DNA of 7,788 bases, taken from positions 1 to 7,788 of the forward strand of contig DUGU01000251.1 in the NCBI GenBank assembly GCA_013331215.1, written 5' to 3'. The notes beneath the pieces are model-generated. The model worked only from the letters and a program-made list of their open reading frames with translations, was not told the DNA's origin and made no database searches. A program made the translations under genes and the position numbers. Below are positions 1-5,151 of this stretch, piece after piece. Positions within the stretch are counted from its first letter, which is position 1. Each line of letters opens with the position of its first letter. This DNA comes from Methanoregulaceae archaeon (GTDB lineage: Archaea > Halobacteriota > Methanomicrobia > Methanomicrobiales > Methanospirillaceae).

Positions 1-52
1 CGGCCGGATCGACTTCGCCGACGTGACCCGGCTCTTCAACCTGATCGGCTGA
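1..52 (+). CDS. C-terminal end of a dockerin/EF-hand-like exported protein (partial)
   Basis: The frame beginning at base 2 reads GRIDFADVTRLFNLIG and stops with TGA at 50-52. Only 16 residues are visible. The pattern G-R-I-D-F-A-D-V followed by a short amphipathic helix resembles the second half of a dockerin-type or EF-hand-like calcium loop (normally D-x-N-x-N/D-G-x-I-D-x-x-D). Methanomicrobiales surface proteins often end this way, for example 'NGNGR.DFADVVLYFN'. By family knowledge such tails sit on large secreted proteins with PKD or similar repeats. The function of this one cannot be read because the start lies outside the window. The assignment rests on a short motif and could be coincidental, although the in-frame stop, the plus-strand orientation and the motif agree. 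Confidence 0.6.
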   Translation, partial: GRIDFADVTRLFNLIG

Positions 53-165
53 CTGCCGCTTCGACGAACAGGGGGGCATGCATTCGCCTCGCGGCCGGAG
101 GGTGCAGCGCCGACGGGATATCGATACGGTTGCCCCGGGAAGCGGAGCGTCGGCTCGATGGCCGA

Positions 166-180
166 AGAGACGGAAAAGAT
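166..180 (-). terminator. T-rich tract downstream of tRNA-Gln
   Basis: Reading the minus strand past the tRNA 3' end gives CATCTTTTCCGTCTCTTC, with four T residues at 177-174 and further T-rich sequence. Archaeal RNA polymerase often terminates tRNA transcripts at such T-rich stretches without a hairpin. This is a position-based inference; the T-run is short. Confidence 0.35.
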
Positions 181-184
181 GCGA

Positions 185-257
185 TAGCCCGGAGCAGATT
201 CGAACTGCTGTCGGCGGATCCAGAGTCCACCATGATTGACCGCTACACTACCGGGCT
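185..257 (-). tRNA. tRNA-Gln (anticodon CTG)
   Basis: The minus strand from 257 to 185 folds as a complete 73-nt tRNA. The acceptor is AGCCCGG paired with CCGGGCT, with discriminator A at 185. The D arm follows TA at positions 8-9. The anticodon stem GTGGA/TCCGC closes the loop CTCTGGA, placing CTG at positions 34-36, which reads the glutamine codon CAG. The variable region is CGAC, and the T arm is AGCAG-TTCGAAT-CTGCT. No intron is present and CCA is not encoded (the next bases read TCG), so CCA must be added after transcription. In methanogens this tRNA is normally charged with glutamate and then amidated by GatDE (family knowledge, not visible here). It lies 55 nt downstream of thyA, beyond a likely thyA terminator, so it probably has its own promoter. 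No well-placed TATA box is obvious: CTATAT at 274-269 is too close to the 5' end, and the T-rich stretch near 289-293 is better spaced but weak. Confidence 0.96.
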
Positions 258-288
258 GCTTGACCCATATAGGTCGCACTGGACGGTG

Positions 289-312
289 AAAAAGGTGCCG
301 GAGAGGGCCGGC
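289..312 (-). terminator. Hairpin plus T-run terminator after thyA
   Basis: Immediately after the thyA stop codon (313-315) the minus strand reads GCCGG-ccctct-CCGGC (312-297), a 5-bp GC stem with a 6-nt loop. It is followed after a 3-nt spacer by five T residues at 293-289. This is the layout of an intrinsic-type terminator, and a T-run alone can suffice in archaea. It would separate thyA from the tRNA gene. The same T-run is the only plausibly spaced TATA-like element for the tRNA, so the two readings compete. Confidence 0.5.
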
Positions 313-1029
313 TCACGCACCCGGACAGCCCCGGCACGACGCGCAGGCGCCAGGAACGGGCGCGACCGACCCGAAGCGTTCGCAGAACCGGGCGAGGTCG
401 TCCGCGTCCCGCCGGTGGTAGAGGTGGGGCACCAGCGAGATGTGGGTGTAGGTGCCGATCTCCGCGCCCAGCCGGTCGGCAATATGCTTTTGCAGGCCGA
501 CGAGCGCGAACATGTTCGCCCCGGCCGCCGAGAGCATGTCGTTCGAGCGGAAGACGACCTGCATGGAGAGGCGCCCGTCGCGGAGCTCGCACTGGACGAG
601 CTGGAGGCAGGGGCAGTCGCGCATCTCCTCGTCCGTGACCGGGTTCCAGGTGATCGCGATCGCCCGGCGGCTGACGGGAGCCTCCTCCAGCTTGCGGACG
701 ATGTACGCGATCTGGTCCACCGAGACGGGGCCCCCCTCGGGGACGAGCCCCTCTCCCCAGCCGAAGAGGCGCGAGTGGTAGTCGTACTCGAAGACGGCCT
801 CCGACCCGTTCAGCAGGTCGGCCGCGTACTGTTCGAGGAACCGGCGCTGGAAGCGCGAGGCCGGGCTCGCCATCGGCTCGGCCAGCGGTGCGCGGAGCTC
901 GAGGGCGATCGGCTCGCACTCGATCGTCGCCTCGCCGTTCTCGGTCGTGACCGGGTAACCCTTCTCGAGCACGGTCCTGACGGCCCACTCGTGCGCGGCG
1001 CCAATGCTCGGGGCGCGGAACGTCCGCAT
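313..1029 (-). CDS. thyA: Thymidylate synthase, archaeal ThyA type
   Basis: The 238-residue product matches the archaeal thymidylate synthase family, which methylates dUMP to dTMP in the cytoplasm. In methanogens the carbon donor is probably a methylene-tetrahydromethanopterin-type cofactor. Visible landmarks in order are YDYHSRLFGW (82-91), the SRR arginine pair (120-122) that contacts the dUMP phosphate across the dimer, WNP (128-130), the nucleophile loop D-C-P-C-L-Q with the catalytic cysteine most likely C141, the phosphate/uracil loop RSND (161-164) with N173 nearby, and PHLY (201-204). The start at 1029 is chosen because family-like sequence begins at MRTFRAPS. The frame stays open upstream to an ATG at 1161, but those 44 extra codons look unlike the family and are rich in Arg, Ser and Ala. 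Neither start has a clear Shine-Dalgarno site. The C-terminus ends in a CxxCxxC tail (C229, C232, C235) that the catalytic fold does not need. The gene stands alone, followed by a hairpin terminator. Confidence 0.92.
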   Translation of the reverse strand: MRTFRAPSIGAAHEWAVRTVLEKGYPVTTENGEATIECEPIALELRAPLAEPMASPASRFQRRFLEQYAADLLNGSEAVFEYDYHSRLFGWGEGLVPEGGPVSVDQIAYIVRKLEEAPVSRRAIAITWNPVTDEEMRDCPCLQLVQCELRDGRLSMQVVFRSNDMLSAAGANMFALVGLQKHIADRLGAEIGTYTHISLVPHLYHRRDADDLARFCERFGSVAPVPGACASCRGCPGA

Positions 1030-1077
1030 GCCAGAGCAGCTCGACGCGGAGACGGATAACGATGGCGACGCCGGGGA

Positions 1078-1104
1078 CGCGAACACGACCGTTCGGTGTT
1101 CGCG
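1078..1104 (-). repeat. 9-bp inverted repeat in the thyA leader
   Basis: CGCGAACAC (1078-1086) is the exact reverse complement of GTGTTCGCG (1096-1104), separated by 9 nt. It sits 49-75 nt upstream of the preferred thyA start. If transcription begins in the AT-rich island upstream, this would be a stable hairpin in the 5' leader; as DNA it could be a dyad operator. No riboswitch family is recognised. Confidence 0.55.
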
Positions 1105-1158
1105 ACGTCGGGCGGCGTGCCGCAATCCCGGTAAACCGGCTACGGTCTCAGTTACGTT

Positions 1159-1250
1159 CATTTTTTCATTTATTTATTAATCCGGGGAATCTTCACGCGC
1201 GCCGGTATTGAGTAAATGTAAATAATATGAGCTGTTTATGTTATGTAATC
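1159..1250. promoter_or_regulatory. AT-rich divergent promoter region (thyA / esterase)
   Basis: This is the only extended AT-rich island between the two divergent genes in otherwise very GC-rich DNA. On the plus strand, TATA-like candidates are TAAATAATATG (1219-1229) and TTTATGTTAT (1235-1244). The second would place a start site near 1265 and give a leader of about 58 nt before the esterase ATG at 1323. On the minus strand, TTAATAAATAAATG (1180-1167) would start thyA transcription near 1145, leaving a leader of about 115 nt. Exact boxes and start sites are inferred from spacing alone. The rest of the 293-nt intergenic region holds the thyA leader on one side and a short GC-rich esterase leader on the other. 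Confidence 0.55.
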
Positions 1251-1322
1251 CCCATACCGGCCCGCGACCGTCGCCGTCGACCGCCCGGGCCAGCATGACC
1301 GGCTCTCCGGGATGATCGTGCC

Positions 1323-4300
1323 ATGAGATACCGCCTCTGCGCCCTGCTCCTCCTCTGCCTCTGCCTCGCCCCGCTTGCCGTCCACGCCGACGCCGTGGTG
1401 AAGATCATGCCGCTCGGCGACTCGATCACCCGCGGCGGCCCCGACGCCGATACGCCGTTCGCGAGTTACCGCTATTACCTCGACGACTCCCTCCGGGCCT
1501 CGGGGCACGGCGCGGACTTCGTCGGCTCGCTCTCATCGAGCTACACGAAGTTCGTCTTCGACCAGAACCACGAGGGGCACGGCGGATACACGACGGGCAT
1601 GATGGTCGGGACCTCGTCCTTCTCGCCCCTCGCCGCCTGGCTCGCGGCGTCCCCGACGCCGGATATCGTGCTCCTCCATGTCGGGACGAACGACGCGCTC
1701 AACGGAGTCCCGGTCGCGACCCGCCTTGCGAACGTCAGGTCGATCATCGGGCTCCTCCGGCAGAAGAACCCGAAGGTCCGGGTCATGGTGGCGCAGATCA
1801 TCCCGACCGGCAACGCGACCCTCAACCGCAACTCGGGGGTCGTCGACTACAACTCGGCCCTCCCGTCGCTCGCGGCCGGGATCTCGACCGCAGCCTCGCC
1901 CGTGACCGTCGTCGACCTCTCCGCCGGGTACGACGGGGTCGCCGACAACCAGCCCGACGGCATCCACCCGAAGGCGACGGGGGAGCGGAAGATGGCGACG
2001 GCCTGGCAGCGCGCGCTCGCGCCGGTCCTCGCCGCGGCGACGCCGATCCGCACGACGACAACCGCGGTCCCGACGACGAAGCCCACGACCGCCGCGACCG
2101 CGCCGACGACGAACGCGGTCCCGGGGACACTCGAGGCCGAGAACTACAACACCGGCGGCGAGGGCGTCGCCTATCACGACGCGACGGCCGCGAACCAGGG
2201 CGGCGCGTACCGGACCGACGGCGTCGACATCGAGGCGACCGGCAGCGGGTATGCCGTCGGGTACGTCCGCGACGGCGAATGGCTGAAGTACACGGTCTCG
2301 GCCGCGAGCGCGGGCAAATACTCGGCCGCCTTCCGCGTTGCGGCCTGGGGGACGAACGCCCACGCGATCGAGGTCTCCGTCAACGACAACCCGGCGGCCA
2401 CGGTCGCGGTCCCGACCACGGGCTCGTACGACACCTGGACGACGGCGACCACCGCGCTGACGCTGCCGGCCGGCACCTGCACCCTGAAGGTCCGGTTCGT
2501 CGGGGACGGCCAGAACCTGGACCGGGTCGTCCTCACGCCCGTCGCCGTCGCGACCACGCCGACGACGGCTGTGCCGACTTCGACGGGCAGGAAGGTGCCG
2601 GGGACGGTCGAGGCCGAGGACTACGACACCGGCGGCGAAGGGGCCGGGTATCACGACACCACGGCCGGCAACCACGACGGCGTCTACCGGCGCGACGACG
2701 TCGACCTCTCGGTCAACCCGTCGGGCGGCTACAACGTCGGCTACGTCGTCAACGGCGAATGGCTCGCGTACACCCTCGCCGTGCCGTCGGCCGGGACGTA
2801 CACCGTCTCGTGCACGGTCGCGTCCTGGGCCGACGGCCGGTCCCTCGCCCTCGCTCTCGACGGCGCCTCCCTCGGCACCCTCGCCGTCCCGAACAACCGC
2901 GGCATCGGCTGGCAGACGGTCTCGACCCGGGTCGCGCTCCCGGCCGGCGACCACCGGTTCCAGGTCCGGTTCGTCGGCGACAAACAGATCCTCGACCGGG
3001 TCGCGGTCGCGGCCGTCGCGACCCCCACGACCACGGTCCCCGTCACCGTCCCGCCCACGTCGAAGGCGAACGCGGTCCCGGGGACGGTCGAGGCCGAGGA
3101 CTACGTCCCCGGCGGCGAGGGCGCCGCGTACCACGACACCACCGCCGGCAACCTGGGCGGCGTCTATCGGGCCGACAGCGTCGACATCGAGACGCTCTCC
3201 GGCGGCGGATACGCGGTCGGCTACGTCCGCGACGGCGAGTGGCTCCGCTACTCGGTCCCGGTGGCGGCCGCCGGCCGGTACCAGGCCGCATTCCGCGTCG
3301 CGGCCTGGGGCGGGAACGCCCACGCGATCGAGGTCTCCGTCAACGACAACCCGGCGGTCACGGTCGCGGTCCCGACGACCGGTTCGTACGACGCCTGGAC
3401 CGCGGCGACGACCTCGTTCTCGCTGCCGGCCGGCACCGCATCGCTCAAACTCCGGTTCGTCGGGGACGGCCAGAACCTGGACCGGATCGTCTTCACCCCC
3501 GTCGCCGTCACGACTCCCCCGACGACGATCCCGACGACGGCGCCGCCTGCAGGCCGCCCCGTCCCGGGGACGCTCGAGGCCGAAGACTACGATGCCGGGG
3601 GCGAAGGGGTCGGCTATCACGACGCCACGGCCAGCAACCAGGGCGGTGCGTGCCGTGCCGACGGCGTCGATATCGAGTCGCTCCCGGGCGGCGGGTATGC
3701 CGTCGGGTACGTCCGCGACGGCGAATGGCTGAAGTACACGGTGGGGGTCGCGAATGCCGGCAGGTATCAGGCCGCGTTCCGCGTCGCGTCGTGGGGGACG
3801 AACGCCCACGCGATCGAGGTCTCCGTCAACGACAACCCGACGGTCACGGTCACGGTCCCGACCACGGGCTCGTACGACGCCTGGACGACGGCGACCACCG
3901 CGCTGACGCTGCCGGCCGGCACCTGCACCCTGAAGGTCCGGTTCGTCGGGGACGGCCAGAACCTGGACCGGGTCGCCTTCTCGACCGTCGCGACCCCCAC
4001 GACCGCGATCCCCACCACCGTGCAGACCACGCTGGGCGGGATCATCCGGCTGCCGGCCGAGATCCAGGCCGAGAACTACGCGACGGGCGGCGAGGGCGTC
4101 GGGTACCACGACACCACCGGCGGCAATCAGGGAGGCGCGTACAGGAGCGACGGCGTCGACATCGCCTATGCCCCGTCCATCGGGAGCTACGTCGTGACCC
4201 GGATCCAGCCGGGCGAGTGGCTCGAGTACCGGGTCGACGCCCCCGAGGAGCGCGACTACACGCTCATGTTCCGGCTCTCGAGCCCGAACGGCGGACAGTA

Positions 4301-4475
4301 TTTCGAGATGATGGTCGACGGCCGCTCCGAGGTCGCGGTGACCGCCCCGCGGACAGGGTCGTACGACGCCTATGCCGCGATCTCGACGCAGGTCAGGCTG
4401 ACGAAGGGCGTCCACCGGATCCGGATCCAGTTCGACGGGGACGGCCAGAACCTCGATGCCTTCGGACTGGCGTGA
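1323..4475 (+). CDS. Secreted SGNH/CE3-like esterase with five CBM6-like modules
   Basis: A 1050-residue exported modular protein. Residues 1-22 or 1-24 form a signal peptide (MRYR, a Leu/Cys-rich core, then AVHADA with AxA-type cleavage). Residues 26-232 are an SGNH hydrolase resembling carbohydrate esterase family 3: GDSIT with Ser34 as nucleophile, the HEGHGGY block (83-89), GTND (121-124), and DGIHP with Asp212 and His215. Such enzymes usually remove acetyl groups from polysaccharides; the substrate here is unknown. A Thr/Pro linker (about 240-264) leads to five CBM6-like beta-sandwich modules at about 266-405, 425-564, 585-726, 747-887 and 910-1050, separated by Thr/Pro linkers. Each has the EAE.Y opening, a YHD...YR/DxVDI segment and GEWL.Y; modules 1, 3, 4 and 5 also end in DGQNLD. 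Modules 1, 3 and 4 are near copies, while 2 and 5 are divergent. There is no C-terminal membrane anchor or sorting tail. The ATG at 1323 directly precedes the signal peptide, with a GGGATGAT stretch just upstream. Confidence 0.9.
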   Translation: MRYRLCALLLLCLCLAPLAVHADAVVKIMPLGDSITRGGPDADTPFASYRYYLDDSLRASGHGADFVGSLSSSYTKFVFDQNHEGHGGYTTGMMVGTSSFSPLAAWLAASPTPDIVLLHVGTNDALNGVPVATRLANVRSIIGLLRQKNPKVRVMVAQIIPTGNATLNRNSGVVDYNSALPSLAAGISTAASPVTVVDLSAGYDGVADNQPDGIHPKATGERKMATAWQRALAPVLAAATPIRTTTTAVPTTKPTTAATAPTTNAVPGTLEAENYNTGGEGVAYHDATAANQGGAYRTDGVDIEATGSGYAVGYVRDGEWLKYTVSAASAGKYSAAFRVAAWGTNAHAIEVSVNDNPAATVAVPTTGSYDTWTTATTALTLPAGTCTLKVRFVGDGQNLDRVVLTPVAVATTPTTAVPTSTGRKVPGTVEAEDYDTGGEGAGYHDTTAGNHDGVYRRDDVDLSVNPSGGYNVGYVVNGEWLAYTLAVPSAGTYTVSCTVASWADGRSLALALDGASLGTLAVPNNRGIGWQTVSTRVALPAGDHRFQVRFVGDKQILDRVAVAAVATPTTTVPVTVPPTSKANAVPGTVEAEDYVPGGEGAAYHDTTAGNLGGVYRADSVDIETLSGGGYAVGYVRDGEWLRYSVPVAAAGRYQAAFRVAAWGGNAHAIEVSVNDNPAVTVAVPTTGSYDAWTAATTSFSLPAGTASLKLRFVGDGQNLDRIVFTPVAVTTPPTTIPTTAPPAGRPVPGTLEAEDYDAGGEGVGYHDATASNQGGACRADGVDIESLPGGGYAVGYVRDGEWLKYTVGVANAGRYQAAFRVASWGTNAHAIEVSVNDNPTVTVTVPTTGSYDAWTTATTALTLPAGTCTLKVRFVGDGQNLDRVAFSTVATPTTAIPTTVQTTLGGIIRLPAEIQAENYATGGEGVGYHDTTGGNQGGAYRSDGVDIAYAPSIGSYVVTRIQPGEWLEYRVDAPEERDYTLMFRLSSPNGGQYFEMMVDGRSEVAVTAPRTGSYDAYAAISTQVRLTKGVHRIRIQFDGDGQNLDAFGLA
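2346..2529 (+). repeat. Near-identical tract, copy A (module 1)
   Basis: These 184 nt match 3792-3975 in module 4 with four mismatches by direct comparison. The last 121 nt (2409-2529 against 3855-3975) differ at a single base, which changes Thr371 to Ala853 in SYDTW/SYDAW. Synonymous positions are conserved too, which points to recent duplication or gene conversion rather than protein-level selection alone. Confidence 0.9.
3792..3975 (+). repeat. Near-identical tract, copy B (module 4)
   Basis: This is the partner of the tract at 2346-2529, with four differences in 184 nt. Module 3, which lies between them, shares the 5' part of the tract but diverges after about 3400, where it encodes SFSLPAGTASLKL instead of ALTLPAGTCTLKV. 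The pattern is therefore a mosaic rather than simple neighbour-to-neighbour duplication. Confidence 0.9.
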
Positions 4476-4502
4476 GGGGGCCCTCCTCCCCCACGGCATT
4501 TC

Positions 4503-4516
4503 GAATCGTTTATCAT
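4503..4516 (+). promoter_or_regulatory. TATA box for the chagasin-like gene (probably leaderless)
   Basis: CGAATCGTTTATCAT (from 4502) resembles a purine-containing BRE followed by an archaeal TATA box (TTTATCAT, 4509-4516). Its centre is about 26 nt upstream of the ATG at 4539, so transcription would start at or next to the start codon and give a leaderless mRNA. This argues for independent transcription from the esterase gene upstream and against the GTG start at 4518. Confidence 0.5.
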
Positions 4517-4538
4517 CGTGCGGCGAAGATCATTCTCT

Positions 4539-5006
4539 ATGAGATATCTCGTACTCGCGGCAATTCTCCTCGCCGCTCTTCTCCTCGCGGCCGGGTGCAC
4601 CACGACCCCGCCCACGAACACGACGGTCACGCCGACGAAGACGACGGTCGGGACAACCGGCACGACGATCGCGCCGAACAACACGACAATGGCGGTCTAC
4701 ACGGCGAACGACAGCGGTAAGACGGTCCCGCTCGGGCTCCAGAAGAGCCTGAGCATCCGCCTCCCCGAGAACCCGACGACGGGCTACTCATGGAACGCAT
4801 CGGTCACGGACGGCCTGCAGATCGTCGATACCGCGTTCACGCTCGACGCCCAGGCGGCCAACCTGACCGGCGCCGGCGGCGTCCGCAACTGGACCGTCAA
4901 GGCCGTCACGGCCGGGACCCAGCGGTTCGGCGCGGTCTACGTCCGCCCCTGGGAGACGAACGTGACCCCGGCGGACCAGTTCAACCTGACCGTGCAGGTG
5001 AGCTGA
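4539..5006 (+). CDS. Chagasin-family (I42) cysteine-peptidase-inhibitor lipoprotein
   Basis: A 155-residue protein with a lipoprotein signal: a hydrophobic N-terminus ends in the lipobox L-A-A-G-C, with C20 as the likely lipidated residue. A Thr/Pro/Asn-rich spacer (about 21-50) follows, then a chagasin-like domain (about 52-155). All three chagasin inhibitory loops are recognisable: NPTTGYSW (78-85), the G-A-G-G turn (111-114), and RPWE (136-139). By family knowledge this fold blocks papain-like (C1) cysteine peptidases by wedging the loops into the active-site cleft. It would act on the outer face of the membrane; the target is unknown. The ATG at 4539 is preferred over the in-frame GTG at 4518 because it puts the signal peptide at the N-terminus and fits a TATA box about 26 nt upstream. 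The gene follows the esterase by 63 nt on the same strand and ends before a hairpin at 5018-5038. Confidence 0.92.
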   Translation: MRYLVLAAILLAALLLAAGCTTTPPTNTTVTPTKTTVGTTGTTIAPNNTTMAVYTANDSGKTVPLGLQKSLSIRLPENPTTGYSWNASVTDGLQIVDTAFTLDAQAANLTGAGGVRNWTVKAVTAGTQRFGAVYVRPWETNVTPADQFNLTVQVS

Positions 5007-5017
5007 ACCGTCACGGC

Positions 5018-5051
5018 GGGAGGGGTTTTCCCTCTCCCCCGGCTCCATTTT
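5018..5051 (+). terminator. Hairpin and T-run after the chagasin-like gene
   Basis: GGGAGGGG (5018-5025) pairs with CCTCTCCC (5031-5038) as an 8-bp stem with one G-T wobble and a 5-nt loop, ttttc. A TTTT run follows at 5048-5051. It lies 11 nt past the stop codon in a convergent gap, so it is a plausible terminator for the plus-strand gene. Confidence 0.45.
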
Positions 5052-5069
5052 ACCGGCCGCGCGATCGTC

Positions 5070-5083
5070 GCGGATCGATCCGC
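5070..5083. repeat. 14-nt perfect palindrome in the convergent gap
   Basis: GCGGATCGATCCGC is its own reverse complement. It lies midway between the convergent chagasin-like and aIF2-beta genes. It has no loop, so as RNA it is a poor hairpin; as DNA it could bind a dimeric protein or be chance in GC-rich sequence. Confidence 0.5.
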
Positions 5084-5107
5084 CCGCTCCCGCGCACATT
5101 CGCGGGG

Positions 5108-5137
5108 AAAATAGACGCGGTGATGGGGCGACGCCCC
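5108..5137 (-). terminator. Hairpin and T-run after aIF2-beta
   Basis: On the minus strand, 14 nt past the aIF2-beta stop codon, GGGGC-gtc-GCCCC (5137-5125) forms a 5-bp GC hairpin. TTTT follows at 5111-5108 after a 13-nt spacer. The spacing is loose for an intrinsic terminator, but the T-run is in the right orientation for archaeal termination. Confidence 0.4.
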
Positions 5138-5151
5138 TCCGCACGTGCCCC

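Larger units (their letters stand above)
2118..4472 (+). repeat. Five tandem CBM6-like coding modules
   Basis: Five copies of an approximately 420-nt coding unit lie at about 2118-2537, 2595-3014, 3075-3500, 3561-3983 and 4050-4472. A 40-nt segment encoding the NAHAIEVSVNDNP region is identical in copies 1, 3 and 4 (2354-2393, 3314-3353, 3800-3839). Copy 2 replaces it with ADGRSLALALDGAS, and copy 5 with GGQYFEMMVDG. Spacers are short Thr/Pro-coding tracts of differing sequence. Boundaries are set from the VPGT..EAE opening (LPAEIQAE in copy 5) and the end of the LDR-type strand, so they are good to a few codons. Confidence 0.85.

Noticed and set aside
36..233. 65-codon minus-strand frame beside the tRNA
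   Set aside because: It begins inside the tRNA-Gln gene, is rich in Ser and Arg, and matches no recognisable family.
185..257. tRNA-Gln as an integration site of a mobile element
   Set aside because: No partial tRNA copy, integrase, transposase or inverted repeats are seen nearby.
130..1059. 309-codon plus-strand frame across tRNA-Gln and thyA
   Set aside because: It overlaps a tRNA on the other strand and is antisense to a clear ThyA. Composition is typical of a GC-rich shadow frame.
2118..4472. CRISPR-like or non-coding direct repeats
   Set aside because: The repeats are about 420 nt long, in frame, and encode protein modules with conserved residues.
1..4475. A cohesin-dockerin cellulosome-like system joining the upstream protein and the esterase
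   Set aside because: Only half of a possible calcium loop is visible upstream, and the esterase contains no cohesin or dockerin module.
1533..4499. 988-codon open frame antisense to the esterase gene
   Set aside because: It is a product of high GC and the repeated codon pattern of the CBM modules. Its translation is Arg/Asp/Gly/Val-rich with no domain, while the plus strand encodes a signal peptide, catalytic motifs and five recognisable modules.
4518..4538. Upstream GTG start for the chagasin-like gene
   Set aside because: It would add MRRRSFS before the signal peptide and lies between the TATA box and the expected transcription start, so it would not be in the mRNA.
2279..4720. 813-codon plus-strand frame overlapping the esterase and inhibitor genes
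   Set aside because: The translation is an Arg/Gly/Pro-rich repetitive string with no fold, in a shifted frame of the CBM repeats and running through the next gene's signal peptide.
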